The position numbers and the translations under genes were made by a program. From Quercus robur (lineage: Eukaryota; Streptophyta; Magnoliopsida; Fagales; Fagaceae): DNA of 64,000 bases. The notes beneath the pieces were generated by a model. That model saw only the letters and a program-made list of their open reading frames with translations. It ran no database searches and was not told where the DNA came from. Positions 11,786-24,654 of the stretch are shown one piece after another. The stretch lies in assembly GCF_932294415.1 (NCBI RefSeq), contig NC_065537.1, forward strand, positions 64,370,290-64,434,289, in the 5' to 3' direction. Position 1 is the first letter of the stretch. The number at the start of each line of letters is the position of its first letter.

Positions 11786-12915
11786 AGTGTTGAATCTGGC
11801 AGTGGGAGTTGGAAAGGTTCAAAGAGAATATGCCAATCTTTGCTCTTTCTTTCTGTCACACACACACACACACGCACAACACTCACACGCACAACTTGCA
11901 AATACGAAGAACTACTAAAACTGAAGGGAGTGGTTCTTACTGCTTAACATAACATAACATGCCTATGTTTTGTGGGGTTGTCTTTGCACAACTAACTTAA
12001 CTTCTTACTTGTCGTGTCTTGTAGGCTTTAGTTGGTTTCACTTTGTGTATTTTGGTAAATATATAAAAGTTTGGATATGTATGGATTTTACACCCTATAT
12101 TTTTAGAATTTAGAGTGTAATTTAAACATCCCAAACTTTAGAAAATAAATTCAAATTCTAAAATTTCAAAGTGTAAAATCTAAATATTTCAAAATTTTAG
12201 AGGTGTAATTTACAATTTAGTCTAAAATTTATCATATATAAATATTTTATGCTTTTTTTTTTTTGGGAGGGGGAAGGGAATTTCTCTACTTACATTTTTT
12301 TTGGGTAAAATGCAAAATTTACCTTCAAAGTTTTTTCAGATTTCATTTCAGTCCTCTAACTTTACTTTTGTTTATTTCGGGTTTTTTCATCAACTTTTGT
12401 TATATGTTGTGGTTAATTTTTCAATTTTATAAATTTTTCTTCAAAATTTTTAAATTAAAAAAATCAATTAATGATTAAAAAATATTTTTCATATATTTTT
12501 TAAAAATTTTAACAAAAATTAACTGAAAAACCTTAATTAAATAAATCTGAAACTTAGAGGACTGAAATATATGAAAACAAAATTAGAGAATTGAAATGAA
12601 ACCGGAAGAAAATTAGGGTACGAGTTTAGTTTAGTTTAGTTTTTTTTTAATATATTTTTTTTCTACTAAGCGCGCACACCCCCAAAAAAAAAAAAAAAAA
12701 AAAACAATCAATCAATCAATCTTCCCATTAAACGATCTCTCCCCTCTCTCTTTTAAAAATTAACGCTTGCAACCGTCATTGTTAAACCTCAACCTCACAT
12801 ACTTTGTACTAAAACCCCAGACTCTCAGTCAGTCAGTATAGCTAAAACCCAGAAACGATTTGCATCTTCTTTCTCTGCAAAATCAATAAGATTTTTATTA
12901 AAGAAGAAATAGAAG
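11786..12915. promoter_or_regulatory. Shared upstream region between divergent SGPP and NOG1-like genes
   Basis: The two start codons face away from each other 1.13 kb apart, so this interval must hold both promoters. It contains a CA repeat (about 11858-11880) near the SGPP start, a MULE-like MITE (about 12303-12620), an A-run (12687-12703), CAAT repeats (about 12704-12720) and a pyrimidine-rich leader before the NOG1-like start. No specific operator or unambiguous TATA box could be assigned. Confidence 0.55.
12303..12620. mobile_element. MULE-like MITE in divergent promoter
   Basis: Imperfect inverted ends of about 70 bp: GGGTAAAATGCAAAATTTAC and TTTCATTTCAGTCCTCTAAC at the left match the reverse complement of the right end (GAGAATTGAAATGAAACCGG, then TTAGGGTACGAG). 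The core is AT-rich and non-coding. A clean target duplication was not resolved. Confidence 0.5.
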
Positions 12916-15900
12916 ATGAGTAAGGCCTACACTCTCTTCCAGCTATGCCATTCTCCTTCCACCAATTTTCTTTTCGGCTCCTCCAAATCCCATAGAGGTT
13001 CTCTCTCTCTCTCTCGCTCTCTGAAATCACTGTTTTTTTTTTTTTTTTAAATGCTTTAAAAACATTCCTGATTATTTGATGTGGGTTTATCTTAAAAACC
13101 CATTTTTTTATTATATTTCAAAGTCTTTGATTTTTTTTTAATTTTACATTGAAATACTAATGCAGGTTTGTATATGATACCTGGTTGGAAAGTTTATCCA
13201 ACTCTCCACTTTTGTAAAAACGTGCAAACTACTACCTATGAAGTTGTCAATGCAAGTTATGTGCCCACTGCACAAACTAAAGAAGAAAAGGAAATAAAGG
13301 TATGGATAAGATACAAGGATAGATAAAACCAATTATTGTTTATCTTTTTTTTTTCTTTTCTTTTTTTTACATACAAATGAACTTGCTAGTTTTATCTCAC
13401 TTGGCATTTGTTACTGTGTTTTAATAACATGCTTCAAGTGTTACTTCTTTGTATGCAAATGTGCAAATAAGTGTCAAAGAAGGGGTTTTTCTTCTTGGTT
13501 AAAAAGTGTCTTGGAATGCAAATTATTAAGGACAAAACTTAAGTATAATACTTTAGGTGCAATACGTTTAATTTTCCAATCAAATTCAAACATATAACTG
13601 TGTTGATTTTAATTATCCTTGGAAAGGTAACACTGTTTGTGCTTTATTGGTCAATACATCCATGTGTTTGAATCTAATTGGGAAACATAATGTACACCAC
13701 CTGAGAATCTGTACCCAAGTTTTGCCCATTTTTAATGGGAAGTTGTCTCACATGGAGTGGAAATGAAGAGGTGCCTTTCAGAAACAAAAAGTTTTTGACT
13801 TTAAGGGAGGGATGGATGATTTGACTCTAGTAGAGTCAGCTTGGAGGAATTGGAAGAAGGTTAACCTAAGGAGGTTAGTAAGCTTCTTTTTTTTTGTGGG
13901 GGGGGGGTGTATGTTCTTTCAAAAAATCGGGAAAGCTTTGGGCCTCATTAGTAAGCAGTGTGATCAAAGCTTTGGCGGGGTTGGGTAAGAAAACACATGG
14001 TGGAGTGGAGTTTTTGGAATGAAAAGTATGGTTAGTTATGAGAGAGTCCAGAAGATCTTTGGGGTGGGCCTTTAGAATCTTATGAAGGACTGGTTTGAAT
14101 TTCAAATTTGCGGCACTTATGCAGTTAACAACTTCTGATTGTTGGCCTGCCAACTAAGAAATAACATTCATTCATGTAGATGTCTAGGTGGAGCCACCAA
14201 CATTCTAGTGTATCCATATACCATTTGATCATATGAGATTATTATGTTAAGGGTTTCTAGAATATATGGAGCAAACTAATGTGGACTGGTTAACTGAATA
14301 ATTTTACTTGTGTCCATAGGAGTAAGTGCTGTATAGAGTGTAATCAAAGCATTGGTGATTGCTTGGTGTATCTGAAAAATGATTAACTAAAGTAACGTTG
14401 AACCTTATGAAATTAAGAACAAATTTGTAATTAGTGAAGTGCCATGCCCTTTAGGTATTCTCGGTTTCTATTAACTTTTTGTTTGCTGAGTTTCCTTTTC
14501 GACTCAATGATCTCTCAGCTTTCTTTCTATGTTTTATTGTGTTTATCATTCTCTTTACTTAGCAAAAGAATTAATGGTGGTTGTGGTTCCAATGTTCTAA
14601 TTTTAGGACAAGTCATCAGCACAACTTGATACAGTTGGTGCATTTCAAAAGCTGCCCATGGTGATGCCATCTGTTGATATACTTTATTCGGCACTGAAAA
14701 AGGCAAAAAGGGTTTCACCTACGAAGGGTACTTGTTGGGGGCAGTCTGTTTTTCTTCATCACTGACACATCTGATTGTACATGACATTGATAAATAGATG
14801 AAACTTGGTTCGTAAAACTTGCTGCTAACCTTGATTTTTAGTTTATTCATTTTGTAGGAATTCCCAATATTGCAAAGCGAGAGAGAAATAGAGGTGCAAA
14901 ACAACTTGATGCACTGATGAAAGTTTGTTCTTAACTTTATATCTATCATATTATTCTATAGAACAAACTCATTTTCTATTTTCTGCTTCCTATATGGAAT
15001 AACTGTTCAATTCTGACATCATAGCTTCCTGTTTTCATCTTTAGGAAATTGCAGTTCCCTTAAGGACGTATCTGGAGAATTTTCCAAAGAAGAAATACCT
15101 TCACCCGTATGAACGATCACTCATTGAATTGACTCTTGGTGATGGAAATTATGAAGAGGTAATTGTTATTAACTCATTGTCAACAGTTTATAAAAGCAAC
15201 TTTGGGCAACTTTGGACCTTTGCAATGGGGTTTACCCACTGTAAACACCCATGGCTCTTCTGCCACTTTTGAAAGGATCAATGATGATGTTCCAGTAGTA
15301 GATTTATTAAAATAACCATATATATATGTGTGTGTGTGTGTGTATGTGCGTGCGTGCTGACTATAAATATAATCTAGTATAATAATAGTATTTTCCTTTT
15401 TTATTGAACAAGTAACATGGTGAGTGTAATTTCTTCTTGTTCTTGTTTTTTTTTAGGCTGTTTTCTTTTTATGTGGAATCCTGGTCAGCTTTCTGACTAT
15501 TTTCAGTGCAGGAGGATTTAACTCTAAGACATTTGAGGCATTCACATTTGTCTATACCACCAGACATGTTGACTGTGTAAAATTCCTTTATATATTTGTT
15601 GATTGCATATTTACTCATGGTTTGATAGGTGTTGGGAAAGGTTAATTCCCTGAGGAAGAATGTGGTATCTGTTGGAAAGGAACATGCTTCTCTCTGTGCC
15701 AAGGTTGGAATCTTCAATCAAATCTAAGTGCTGTTGTGTCACTTGTGGAGTATCCTTATTTTTTTATGTGGTCAAATATGGGTATTGCTAATATAAGATT
15801 CAATCTTTGGCTTGCTTCAAGCCATGTTGAAACCTGTACTATTGGAAAAAAAGGTAATTTATTGACCTTCTAGGGTAACTTAGGGGATCCCATATTATGC

Positions 15901-18900
15901 TATAAATTGATTGTTGTCCTGCATGTTGTCCCTGATGATTACATAAGACATGCTCTGAATTGTAGGTTCATATATAATTTTAACTTCATATGCATTCACA
16001 CGATCTTTCAGGGATAAAAAAAAAAGAATGCTATGATGGATCAGACCTCTAGCACAGTTGACAAATCTTTAACAAAAAAAAAAAAAAAATTGACAAATCT
16101 TGGGGTTTGATCACAAATGGCATAGTAATTGTCTAAAATAGATATTAGTTACTTATAGAAGATGGAGGTTATAACTTGGTTTTGATGAAGTTGAAAGGAA
16201 TGACTGAACCACAAGGGGGAACTTAAGTTGCTTGTTGGGGTGGAAACAAGAGTTTTTTGCTTCTTTTCAGGAAATGTAGTGCAGTTTTAGTGAATATATG
16301 TATTTGCATACCCTCTTATTCTTAAATAAATTCAATACTTATAGAGAACTAATTGCTTTGTAATTATATTTCTATCATTTTTTTTTTTTTTTTTGATAAG
16401 TAAGAAAGATATATATTCAAGAAGCTACCTCATGAAAGATATATATTTCTATCATATAATTGTCACATGTATTATAATTTTTTAAATGTTTATTTTTTTG
16501 TTTACATGCATTTGGTGGGCCTTGAACCCACGATCTTGCCTTCCACCTTACTTTTTAGAAGGGAAGATGGTGCCATTTGAGCTAGCTCATCATCTACATG
16601 TGTTTTAAAATTTTTAAATAGGAACTTAATAAATTTAGCAGTCAATCTCAACAACAGATGACTAATACAGTGGGAAATTGTTTTTCTTTAAAATATGTAA
16701 CAATAAACAACGTCCTCCATTTTTGTTTTTAAACAGTAGATTGTCTAGAGTTCCCAGATACCTTGTGCTTTTGTTAGTCTTACTTGTATCTTTACTTTGT
16801 TTTTGTTTCTTTGTTTGGCCATTTTCTTTGTATACTCCCCCGATGTACTAGGTTTGTGCCCCTTTATGTGCCGCTGAGTTGAATTTTTTTTATTTCTCAA
16901 ACAATGTTACTGCATACAACCTTACTAGTGTCAACCATGGTTTTTTGTTTTTTGGACTTTATGCAGCTATTAAGGAGTTTTGTACAAGAACAATGGTTCT
17001 TATCCCTTTGATTTAGTGTAGATATTGACTGCAGCTTTTGCCTGGGCTGTTATGAATTTAACAATAGTGTTGCAGCAGATAGGACACAATAAGTATCTAA
17101 ACAGCCTAAAAGGAAAGAAAAGCAAAAATGGCTTTACAAATACTAACTTAACTATTTCTTTCCTTGCCACTCTGTGCGAGAAAATTCAATTCTTTTATGC
17201 TCTCACAGAGGCAAGAACATTAAGTAATATTAATTTCCTAACTTCACTTCCATCAAGCTCAATCTATTATTATTGCTCAAACAATAATTTGAAGATGCCT
17301 GTCTATTTGTAAATTTCTTAGTACAAACTTTCCATTTTGTAATCATGGATATGGAATTTTTGTTCCTTCTGCATTTTTTCTGTTTGTTGCCCGTTAAACA
17401 TGTTTGTGTCTTGTGCAGTCTTTAACGAAGCGAGAAGCAGAGGAAAGACTGAGTGAGGTGAGCTCTTGTCTCTATGCAGAATACATTTTCCGTTCACATC
17501 AATGAAATTATTTTGTTTACTTTGACTTTGACTGCAGGGTAGGAAGAAAATTGAAGAGATTTTCAGTCATGAAGGAAAAGCTGTTGATGCTTTGTTACAT
17601 ATTGCCAAGGTATTCTCCCTTCTGAAACAGGACTCTTAGATGAAGAGAAAAGCTTGAATATATCTTTAATTCTTCCAAATAATTTTTTTTTTCTTTTTTT
17701 GATAGGTAAGAAAGATTTAATTCTTCCAAATAATTATACAACTTTGATGCCCAAACCTCCCTTGTCAACATTTTTTGACATTATTTATAAGACACCAAAT
17801 AATGAGAACACAAATGACTGTATCTCCTAGTGCACAAAGCTCTCTTGCCACTGAACAGTGGATTAAAGGACGATAATTCCTTTTTTCTTTCAACTATTCT
17901 TGAACATTCAATACCAATCAACAATTAACAACTTTCTCTACAAAGATTATCTATTGTCAAAATCTTTCCAAGGGAATTTCAGAAAAAGTGATTGGACCCT
18001 CATACTCCCCAATTAAATGATAGGACCTCAAATTTTCCAAGCTATACCAACCTCCAACATATTTCATCCTCACCTCAAAGGGAAGTTAGAATACAATAAG
18101 TCAAAGAAAGTACTTATCAAAAAAAAAAAGAAGTAGCCGTAATTTTTATTCCCAATCCTGAAAGGCATGAATTAACATGAATATGCATGTCTGACTAAAG
18201 GGACAGATGATCAGGGCTTTACAACATTTTGCCCTTTGTTAGTGTCATGACAATATTGCAAATATTTTATACAAGAGAAAGTATTACGGTGCCTGGAAAA
18301 TAATAGTGGACATGAACATAACTTTATTTGGACAGAATTCCATTGTAAACTTACGTAAAAATAGATGGATATATATTAATTTTTTTTTTTTTTGGGAAAT
18401 AAATCATTCATTAACAAATTCAATTTGATGCACAGTTCAGTCGAGGGAGGAATTTGAGGACATTTACTGCCTGCAATGAATGATATGTTCATTTTGTAGT
18501 TTTTTTTTTTTTTTTTCATTGATTTCTTGTTGCTTTTTGCCTTTTCCGGATGTCCACATTTTCAGTTTGCTTAGTTTCTTCTTACTTGTTCGCTACATTT
18601 CAGTATCAGTAATGCATTTTAAGAGCTTATCAGCTTGAAGTTTTTCAATTTCCCCCCCCCATAAGATAACCACTATGTATGTAAGTATCTATGTATTAAA
18701 TTTTCCTGACTAATGAGTCATTAGTGAAGTTTTTTTCTTACAGTGTCTTGTTTTCAATTTTTTAATTGACAAGTTACACATGCTACGTGGTCTTGAACGT
18801 ACGGCTTTACCCTCCATCCCATACTTGAGGGAGGAGAAAGTCCCATTTGAACTAGTGGTCATTGGCCTGATGGTGTCTTTTTCATAATGTATAACTTTTG

Positions 18901-19286
18901 TAGACTCTACGGGCAATGCCTGTCGTTGATCTGGAAACACCGACACTCTGTCTTGTTGGAGCTCCTAATGTGGGGAAGTCATCTTTGGTCCGGATACTCT
19001 CTACAGGGAAGCCAGAGGTTGTTGCAGAATTATTGATGGTTATATGTGCTCATTTATTGTTTTGGTTACACATCCTTAAAGTTAATGCTAATGCTTTAAA
19101 TAAAGAGTGTTAACAAGCTAAGTTCAAGCATTCTTAGATCTTGCAATTAAAGCAATACTATAAACATAATGGCCAAAAGATTCACACTGGATTCTTATTA
19201 TTGGTGCTCTAATTTTCATTTAAGAACTCTAGTACAAAGTTTTTAGTTTATATATTTTTAACTAGTTAATTAAGATTTTATACTAC

Positions 19287-19326
<40 letters not shown>

Positions 19327-22300
19327 AAAAAAAAATTATACCGAAATATTATATTTTGCTGCTAACTGTCAACTTCAAGATTCACAATGGATTCTTATTA
19401 TTGGTGCTCTAATTTTCATTTAAGAACTCTAGTACAAAGTTTTTAATTTATATATTTTTAACTAGTTAGTTAAGATTTTATACTACTACACAAAAATAAG
19501 ATTTAATACCAAAATATCATATTTTGCTGCTAACTGTCAACTTCTTTATTTCCCCCCTCTTTCTTCCCTTCTTCTCTTTCAGATCTGCAACTATCCTTTC
19601 ACGACAAGAGGAATACTAATGGGTCATATAGCTTTTAACTACCAGAATTTTCAGGTCATCATTCATCTAAGATGTGTAATGCTATTTTTATTCAAGATAT
19701 ATTCAATTTTAGTAACATCTTTAAAATCAACCACAGGTGACAGACACGCCTGGCCTACTGAAGAGATGTGATGGTAAGACACTTGTGCTTCCTTTTTTCT
19801 TTCCTCACAATGAATGTATAGTGTGCCTTTGTCACTGTTCTTGTCAGTCATAGTGATCAAATGTACAGTCATAGTGGAGGAGCATCTATTTTGTATGTAG
19901 AAAGAAAAATTAGTTGTTTTTCTGTATACATCTAATCGTTTCAAAAGCATGATGGCTTATTGGAAAATCTTCAAGGTTTGAAGGAGACTCAGATGACCAT
20001 GTCTAGTCTTGAGTTATTAAGGGTCCTACGTTTAAGATAGTTAAAGTTTGATATTTATAAAAAAAAAAAGATAGGGTTTGATCAAATTGTTTAGCTTTGC
20101 TGCCAACTTGATTGATATATGAGTATAGTTTCTAATTGTTTGAGAGGAAGTGTAAGCAGAGTATACAGAAGGTAATTAATTTTGATGTATATCTTAATTT
20201 CTAGGTTATGATGACATTGGAAGTACTTTAAATTGCAAGTTGCTTCTTTTCATTTGCTAAAATAACAGTGTTGGATCAACTATTCAACTTTCAAGTAGCA
20301 ACGACTTTTAAAACCATGTCTCATATTCTCATCTGTTTATTACTTTATTGACAATAAAAGAAAGTTGTGCTTCTATTTAAATTTTAGCACTTTTCCTCAT
20401 GTGTGGGCTCAGGACTCCTCAATAAACAGGGCCCAAGTCGTTGATTTTTCACTTTTAAATGAAAAGTAGAGTGGAGATAGGGTTCAAACTTAGCACCACC
20501 TACTTTGATATCATGATGAACTACTATTAGTCCCAAAAGCTTAAGTCCATCATTTAACCATTATTCTAATAGAGTCCATTGTTTGACCAGTTTTCCAAGT
20601 GATCACTGGTTCTTCTATAGTGCATAGCTTTAGTGTGCTAGGTTTTTAGAAACTAGAGCCCCCTTTTTGAGGTTACTGATGCAGTTAAATAGTCTACATT
20701 GTTGAGGAGTTGGATGATGCTGAGATAACTGAAACGTGACCAAAGTCGGTGAATGTTTAGTTTCTTGTAGGAATGAAGTTGTTTCATTCTGTTCTGATGG
20801 CATTTGAATGATTATATCTAGTTGCAGGAACAGGTCAAATTTTGTGTATTTATTGAAATGCTGTAAATTTGAATATTTTCTAATATTATGATTTCTTCTT
20901 TCTTGCAATGATTCCATTTCCAGTGATGATATAAGCTTTTGAGGATTGTTTTGGTAAAGAAAACAGTATAAGGGAAGTGGATTGGACTGACTCCTACAGT
21001 CTTACTTTTTCGCACATAAACATCATAAGTTTGGGAAAAGAATTTAATTACAGTTCACTCAAAGACACAAACACAAAGTAGATTCTGCTTTGCTTTTGAT
21101 TGTTTCAACTATACATTACCAAAAAATAAAAGTTAGGTTAAATGCTCTAAGGACAAATCCATGAACTGCCTTGGATTGCTTTCCTGAAACGTGATAATTT
21201 AGAGATAGTATTTTAGTGTCAGATAATATAGTTCTTCACATACAAAGGGGTGGTGTTTGGTTCCTTTGCTTGTATATTTTATAGCTGTAGTATGTTATGC
21301 CACTTTTTTTTCTTGCTTGGATCTGCAGAGGACAGGAATAATTTGGAAAAGTTGACACTTGCTGTCCTATCTCATTTGCCTACTGCAATATTATATGTTC
21401 ATGACCTCTCTGGAGAGTGTGGGACCTCACCTTCTGATCAGGTATTATATAATATTTTGGTCCTATTGATTATAATCCTAAAGAACCCAATGTTATGTAA
21501 TCTATATGGCAAGGTAAAGATGTATTGCAAAAATAGGCTGTTCTTTAAGTTGAGGGTTTTTTTTTTTTTTGATTAGTAAGATCTATTGATATCATAAAAG
21601 GGATGCCCTAGTACACAGGAAGCGTACAGGGGTCAAAGAAATCAAGTAAAAAAATTGCAAAAATCTAGAAAATCAAGAAAGGAAGAGTAAGATCAGTTTT
21701 GCAAAGCACACAGCCAATCTACTAAGGTTCTAAAGAAAAATAACTTGAGGTCAGGTCTGAAATGGATCTCTCATTATCTTCAAAGCACCTACGATTTCTT
21801 TCCCTCCAAAGACACGACATGAGACAATGGGGAACAATTATCCATATATGACCATTTTGATGATGACCAAACCACCTTTGCCAACAAGCTAGGAGCCCTA
21901 CAACTGACTTTGGCATAACCTAACTTACTCCAAATAAGCCCAAAACCATAGGCCACAAGTCCACGGCAACCGGACAATGAAGGAAAAGATGGTCAATTGA
22001 TTCACCATTACAATTGCGCATATAACACTAATCCAATATCCAAACATTCCCTTTTCTTAAATTATTAATCGTCAAACATTTTCCCCAATCTACAGTCCAA
22101 ACAAAGAAAGCCACTCGAGAGGGGATCTTTTGCATCCATATGCTTTTTCAAGGAAAACATAAATTATTAGAGCCCATTAGCAGACAATAATAAGCATTAA
22201 CCATCAACCCCTTAGTTCTCTATGGTTTCCAGCTCATTTTATCCTCCCCAATTCCCTTTACAGAAGTTCCATATATGGTATCAATGAAGCTCAGTTTATA

Positions 22301-24654
22301 TTTATAATCTTGGGAAGAAAATATATAGATATATATAGATATAGATATAGTTTGAATGTTTTAAGCAATTATTGGGTAGGAGTGGCTGGATCAACAATTG
22401 TGGCCTGATAGTTGGATTTCAATTCTAACTCTTTTATTCATGCTACATGTGCAGACATTGAGAGGAAATTTTGAAGTTTCATTTGATAAAATACTGATCA
22501 TTCCAAAGCTTAAGTTGTTAGGAAATGTTAAATTTAATCATTTAACCATAATTCTAATATTTTTCCTCACATACGGCCTAAGACTCCCCTATAATAAGAG
22601 AGTTATAACGTGGGATTTTTAATTTTTTAAATGGGAGGCAAAGTATAGACAGAGTTTGAATTCATGACCACTTGCTTTGATACCATAATAAATTACTCAT
22701 TGTCTCAAAAGCTTAAGTTGTTAGGAAATGGTGAATTTGATTATTTAACCATAATTTTCACACGTCAATCTGTTACATTTTGAATCTTTATTTATTTTCC
22801 CCTTTTCTTTCTTTTGTCTTTTTGGGAGATGGGAGGGGAGGGGAGGTTTAAGAAAGAGAATTTCATTGTCATCTTTGTGAAAATTTTGTCTTTTAATGAC
22901 ATTTTTTTTGGATTCTTGATGATGGATTCTGTAGTTTGTCATATACAAAGAAATAAAGGAAAGGTTTGGCGGCCATCTGTGGCTTGATGTTGTGTCCAAA
23001 TGTGATTTGCTGCATAAGTCCCCTGTGGTCTTCATCACGGATGATGATAATCCTGATCATGTTGAGCTGGCAAGATACCGGAAATTGGGACCTGATGGAG
23101 CTATCCATGTATCTATAATGAGTGAAGCAGGTCTCAACGAGGTAACGATTTTATGAAAATTTACCTATAAAAAAACATTTTTTTTGAAAATTTAGGCCCT
23201 AAAAATAGTCTTGATCTGATTTCTTATATTTGAATTTGAATTTATGAGCATTTTCATTTTGCAAAAAAGATCTCTTAATTGCCTTTAGTATTCTATAGTT
23301 AGTGCAGAAATGTAAATGTAACACCATTTGTTTCTTATATTTTGTTCTCCATTCATAGGTATCGTGAATTTTTGGGACTATCCACAAAGTAACCTGATTT
23401 TTATGTGTGCTAGTTTTTCTTAGTTTATGTGTGAATTTATAGAATCATTTACATAGTATAAGAAGATGTGGAGTGCTTTACATTGTAAATCATTGCTTAG
23501 TTTATGTATGCCACTTTTCATCTGCTTACTTTTGAAGATGTAGAACTTCGACTCAATTGCAAGCATTCTTCATTAGTTCTCTTAATGAGTGGTCTTTTGT
23601 ATTGGGTCTTGCAAATAATAACTTTGTTCATTCCTTTATAGACTCGATCCATATGTAGATATTTTTCCAATTGTAATTCTTTAGGCTACTTCTTGACTAT
23701 TTTCACAAGGTAGTCTCATCTCAATAAAGTTATTTTTACCTATAAAAGAAACAAAGAGGAAAGACTCTATGGTCAAGAGATACTAAAGGGCAAGAGCTCT
23801 TGATATCTTGGATCAATAATTCATAAAGATGGAAATATTGAAGATGATGTAAATCATAAGATAAGAGTGGAGTGGATAAAGTGGGGAAGCGTGTTAAAAG
23901 TTTGTGTGATCATAGAATATCTATTAAATTAAAGGGAAAATTTTATAGAACTATTATAAGACCAGTTATATTCAATGGTACTGAATGTTGGGTTGTTAGG
24001 AAGCAACATATTCATAAATTGAGTCAAGCTGAGATGAGAATGTTAAGATGGGTAAGTGAAAATACAAGAAAAGCTAGGATTCTAAAAGAGGAATTCCATT
24101 TAAAGATAGGGGTGGCCATACTGGTGAAAAAATGAGGGAGAGTCGCTTGAGGTGGTTTGGCCATGTTCGGAGGAGAACGATTAGTGCACTAGTAAAAATA
24201 ATGAGTTGAAAGTAGAGATAGATAAAAATAACATTAGTACAAGGAATAAAAAAGAACATGTCAAAGTAACAAAAATATGACTTCACATCCAAAAGAATGG
24301 CAAAAAAGAATATTTGTAGCCAAACTTGATGAATTTGATGAGGATTTATAGTTGAGCCAGAAAATTTTGGGATTGAGGCTTGGTTAATATTGATGTTGTA
24401 GTATCTACATAATAACTCTAGAACATTCTTGTTCTAATTTTAACTGTAACCCATGTATCTTGAAACTTCACTTTTGTGTACTTCTTGACAGGTTCTTTTT
24501 CAACATTTGGATTCCAATTTTTCCTGGTGACTTTCAATTTAGAACCTTTTTTTTTTCTCTGCAGTTGAAGGTTAGAGTGCATGAGCTGCTGACTTCGCAG
24601 ATGGCCAGGATCAAAAGTGAAAAAAGCAACCAAGAAAATCTAGTTATTAGTTGA
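12916..24654 (+). CDS. PDE318: NOG1-like GTPase, probable plastid PDE318-type protein
   Basis: Exons: 12916-12997, 13166-13299, 14607-14727, 14858-14922, 15045-15158, 15629-15703, 17419-17457, 17538-17609, 18904-19017, 19583-19654, 19737-19773, 21329-21441, 22935-23141, 24565-24654; 1335 bp, 444 aa, all in frame with GT/AG borders. The N-terminus ([20 protein letters not shown]) resembles a transit peptide. It is followed by a NOG1 N-terminal helical region, a P-loop (GAPNVGKSS), the G2 region ([12 protein letters not shown]), G3 ([10 protein letters not shown]), G4 as SKCD rather than NKxD, and a C-terminal [12 protein letters not shown] to [11 protein letters not shown] segment. The NOG1/Obg family acts in large ribosomal subunit assembly. 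The best match I know is the organellar NOG1-like protein affected in pigment-defective mutants (PDE318), so a role in plastid ribosome assembly is inferred. Introns 8, 12 and 13 are long and full of transposons. Confidence 0.93.
16378..16440 (-). mobile_element. LINE 3'-end relic
   Basis: A poly-T run followed by GATAAGTAAGAAAGATATAT, the reverse of the 3' end of the plant LINEs seen more fully at 21558-22270. It is a severely 5'-truncated insertion in an intron of the NOG1-like gene. A sibling stub is at 17688-17720 (TTTTTTTGATAGGTAAGAAAG). Confidence 0.5.
16501..16600 (-). mobile_element. tRNA-derived SINE
   Basis: On the minus strand an A-box-like GAGCTAGCTCAAATGGCACC and a B-box-like GTGGGTTCAAGGCCCACC are spaced as in a tRNA promoter, with no cloverleaf. 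It belongs to the same family as the copies at 1163 and 18765. Confidence 0.65.
18765..18868 (-). mobile_element. tRNA-derived SINE
   Basis: The minus strand shows CTAGTTCAAATGGGACTTTC (A box) and GTACGTTCAAGACCACG (B box). It lies immediately before the P-loop exon of the NOG1-like gene, ending about 35 bp from the acceptor at 18903. Confidence 0.6.
19178..19543. repeat. Tandem duplication of about 190 bp in the NOG1-like intron
   Basis: Copy 1 (19178-19375) and copy 2 (19376-19543) share AAGATTCACA(C/A)TGGATTC through GCTAACTGTCAACTTC with few differences. Copy 1 carries a (CA)n run plus an A run (19289-19335) that is nearly absent from copy 2. Confidence 0.85.
20428..20560. repeat. Dispersed intronic repeat, first copy
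   Basis: Shares ATAGGGTTCAAACTTAGCAC, TTTGATATCATGATGAACTA and CAAAAGCTTAAGTCCATCAT with a related sequence at 22495-22755. There the motif AAAGCTTAAGTTGTTAGGAA occurs twice as direct repeats, around 22498 and 22708. It is probably an LTR-type relic; the family is not identified. Confidence 0.5.
21556..22270 (-). pseudogene. LINE (non-LTR retrotransposon) 3' part
   Basis: The minus strand encodes, with breaks, the C-terminal region typical of plant LINE ORF2: [19 protein letters not shown], then [20 protein letters not shown]. Its poly-A tail appears as the T run at 21559-21570 followed by GATTAGTAAGATCTATTGAT. It is 5'-truncated and inserted in intron 12 of the NOG1-like gene. Confidence 0.75.
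22495..22755. repeat. Dispersed repeat with flanking 45-bp direct repeats
   Basis: AAAGCTTAAGTTGTTAGGAA and the sequence after it occur at about 22498-22550 and again at about 22708-22752, bracketing roughly 160 bp that contains GAGTTTGAATTCATGACCAC and TTTGATACCATAATAAATTA. It is related to 20428-20560. It could be a very small terminal-repeat retroelement. Confidence 0.5.
23760..24420 (+). pseudogene. LINE reverse transcriptase C-terminal fragment
   Basis: The open stretch 23872-24135 reads [20 protein letters not shown] and then [20 protein letters not shown], the LINE region just downstream of the RT domain. Beyond a frameshift it continues with [20 protein letters not shown] coding. It lies in the last intron of the NOG1-like gene, in the sense orientation. 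Confidence 0.85.

Noticed and set aside
19289..19335. (CA)n plus A run as a possible CRISPR-like or regulatory array
   Set aside because: Simple microsatellite in one copy of a tandem duplication; no spacer structure.
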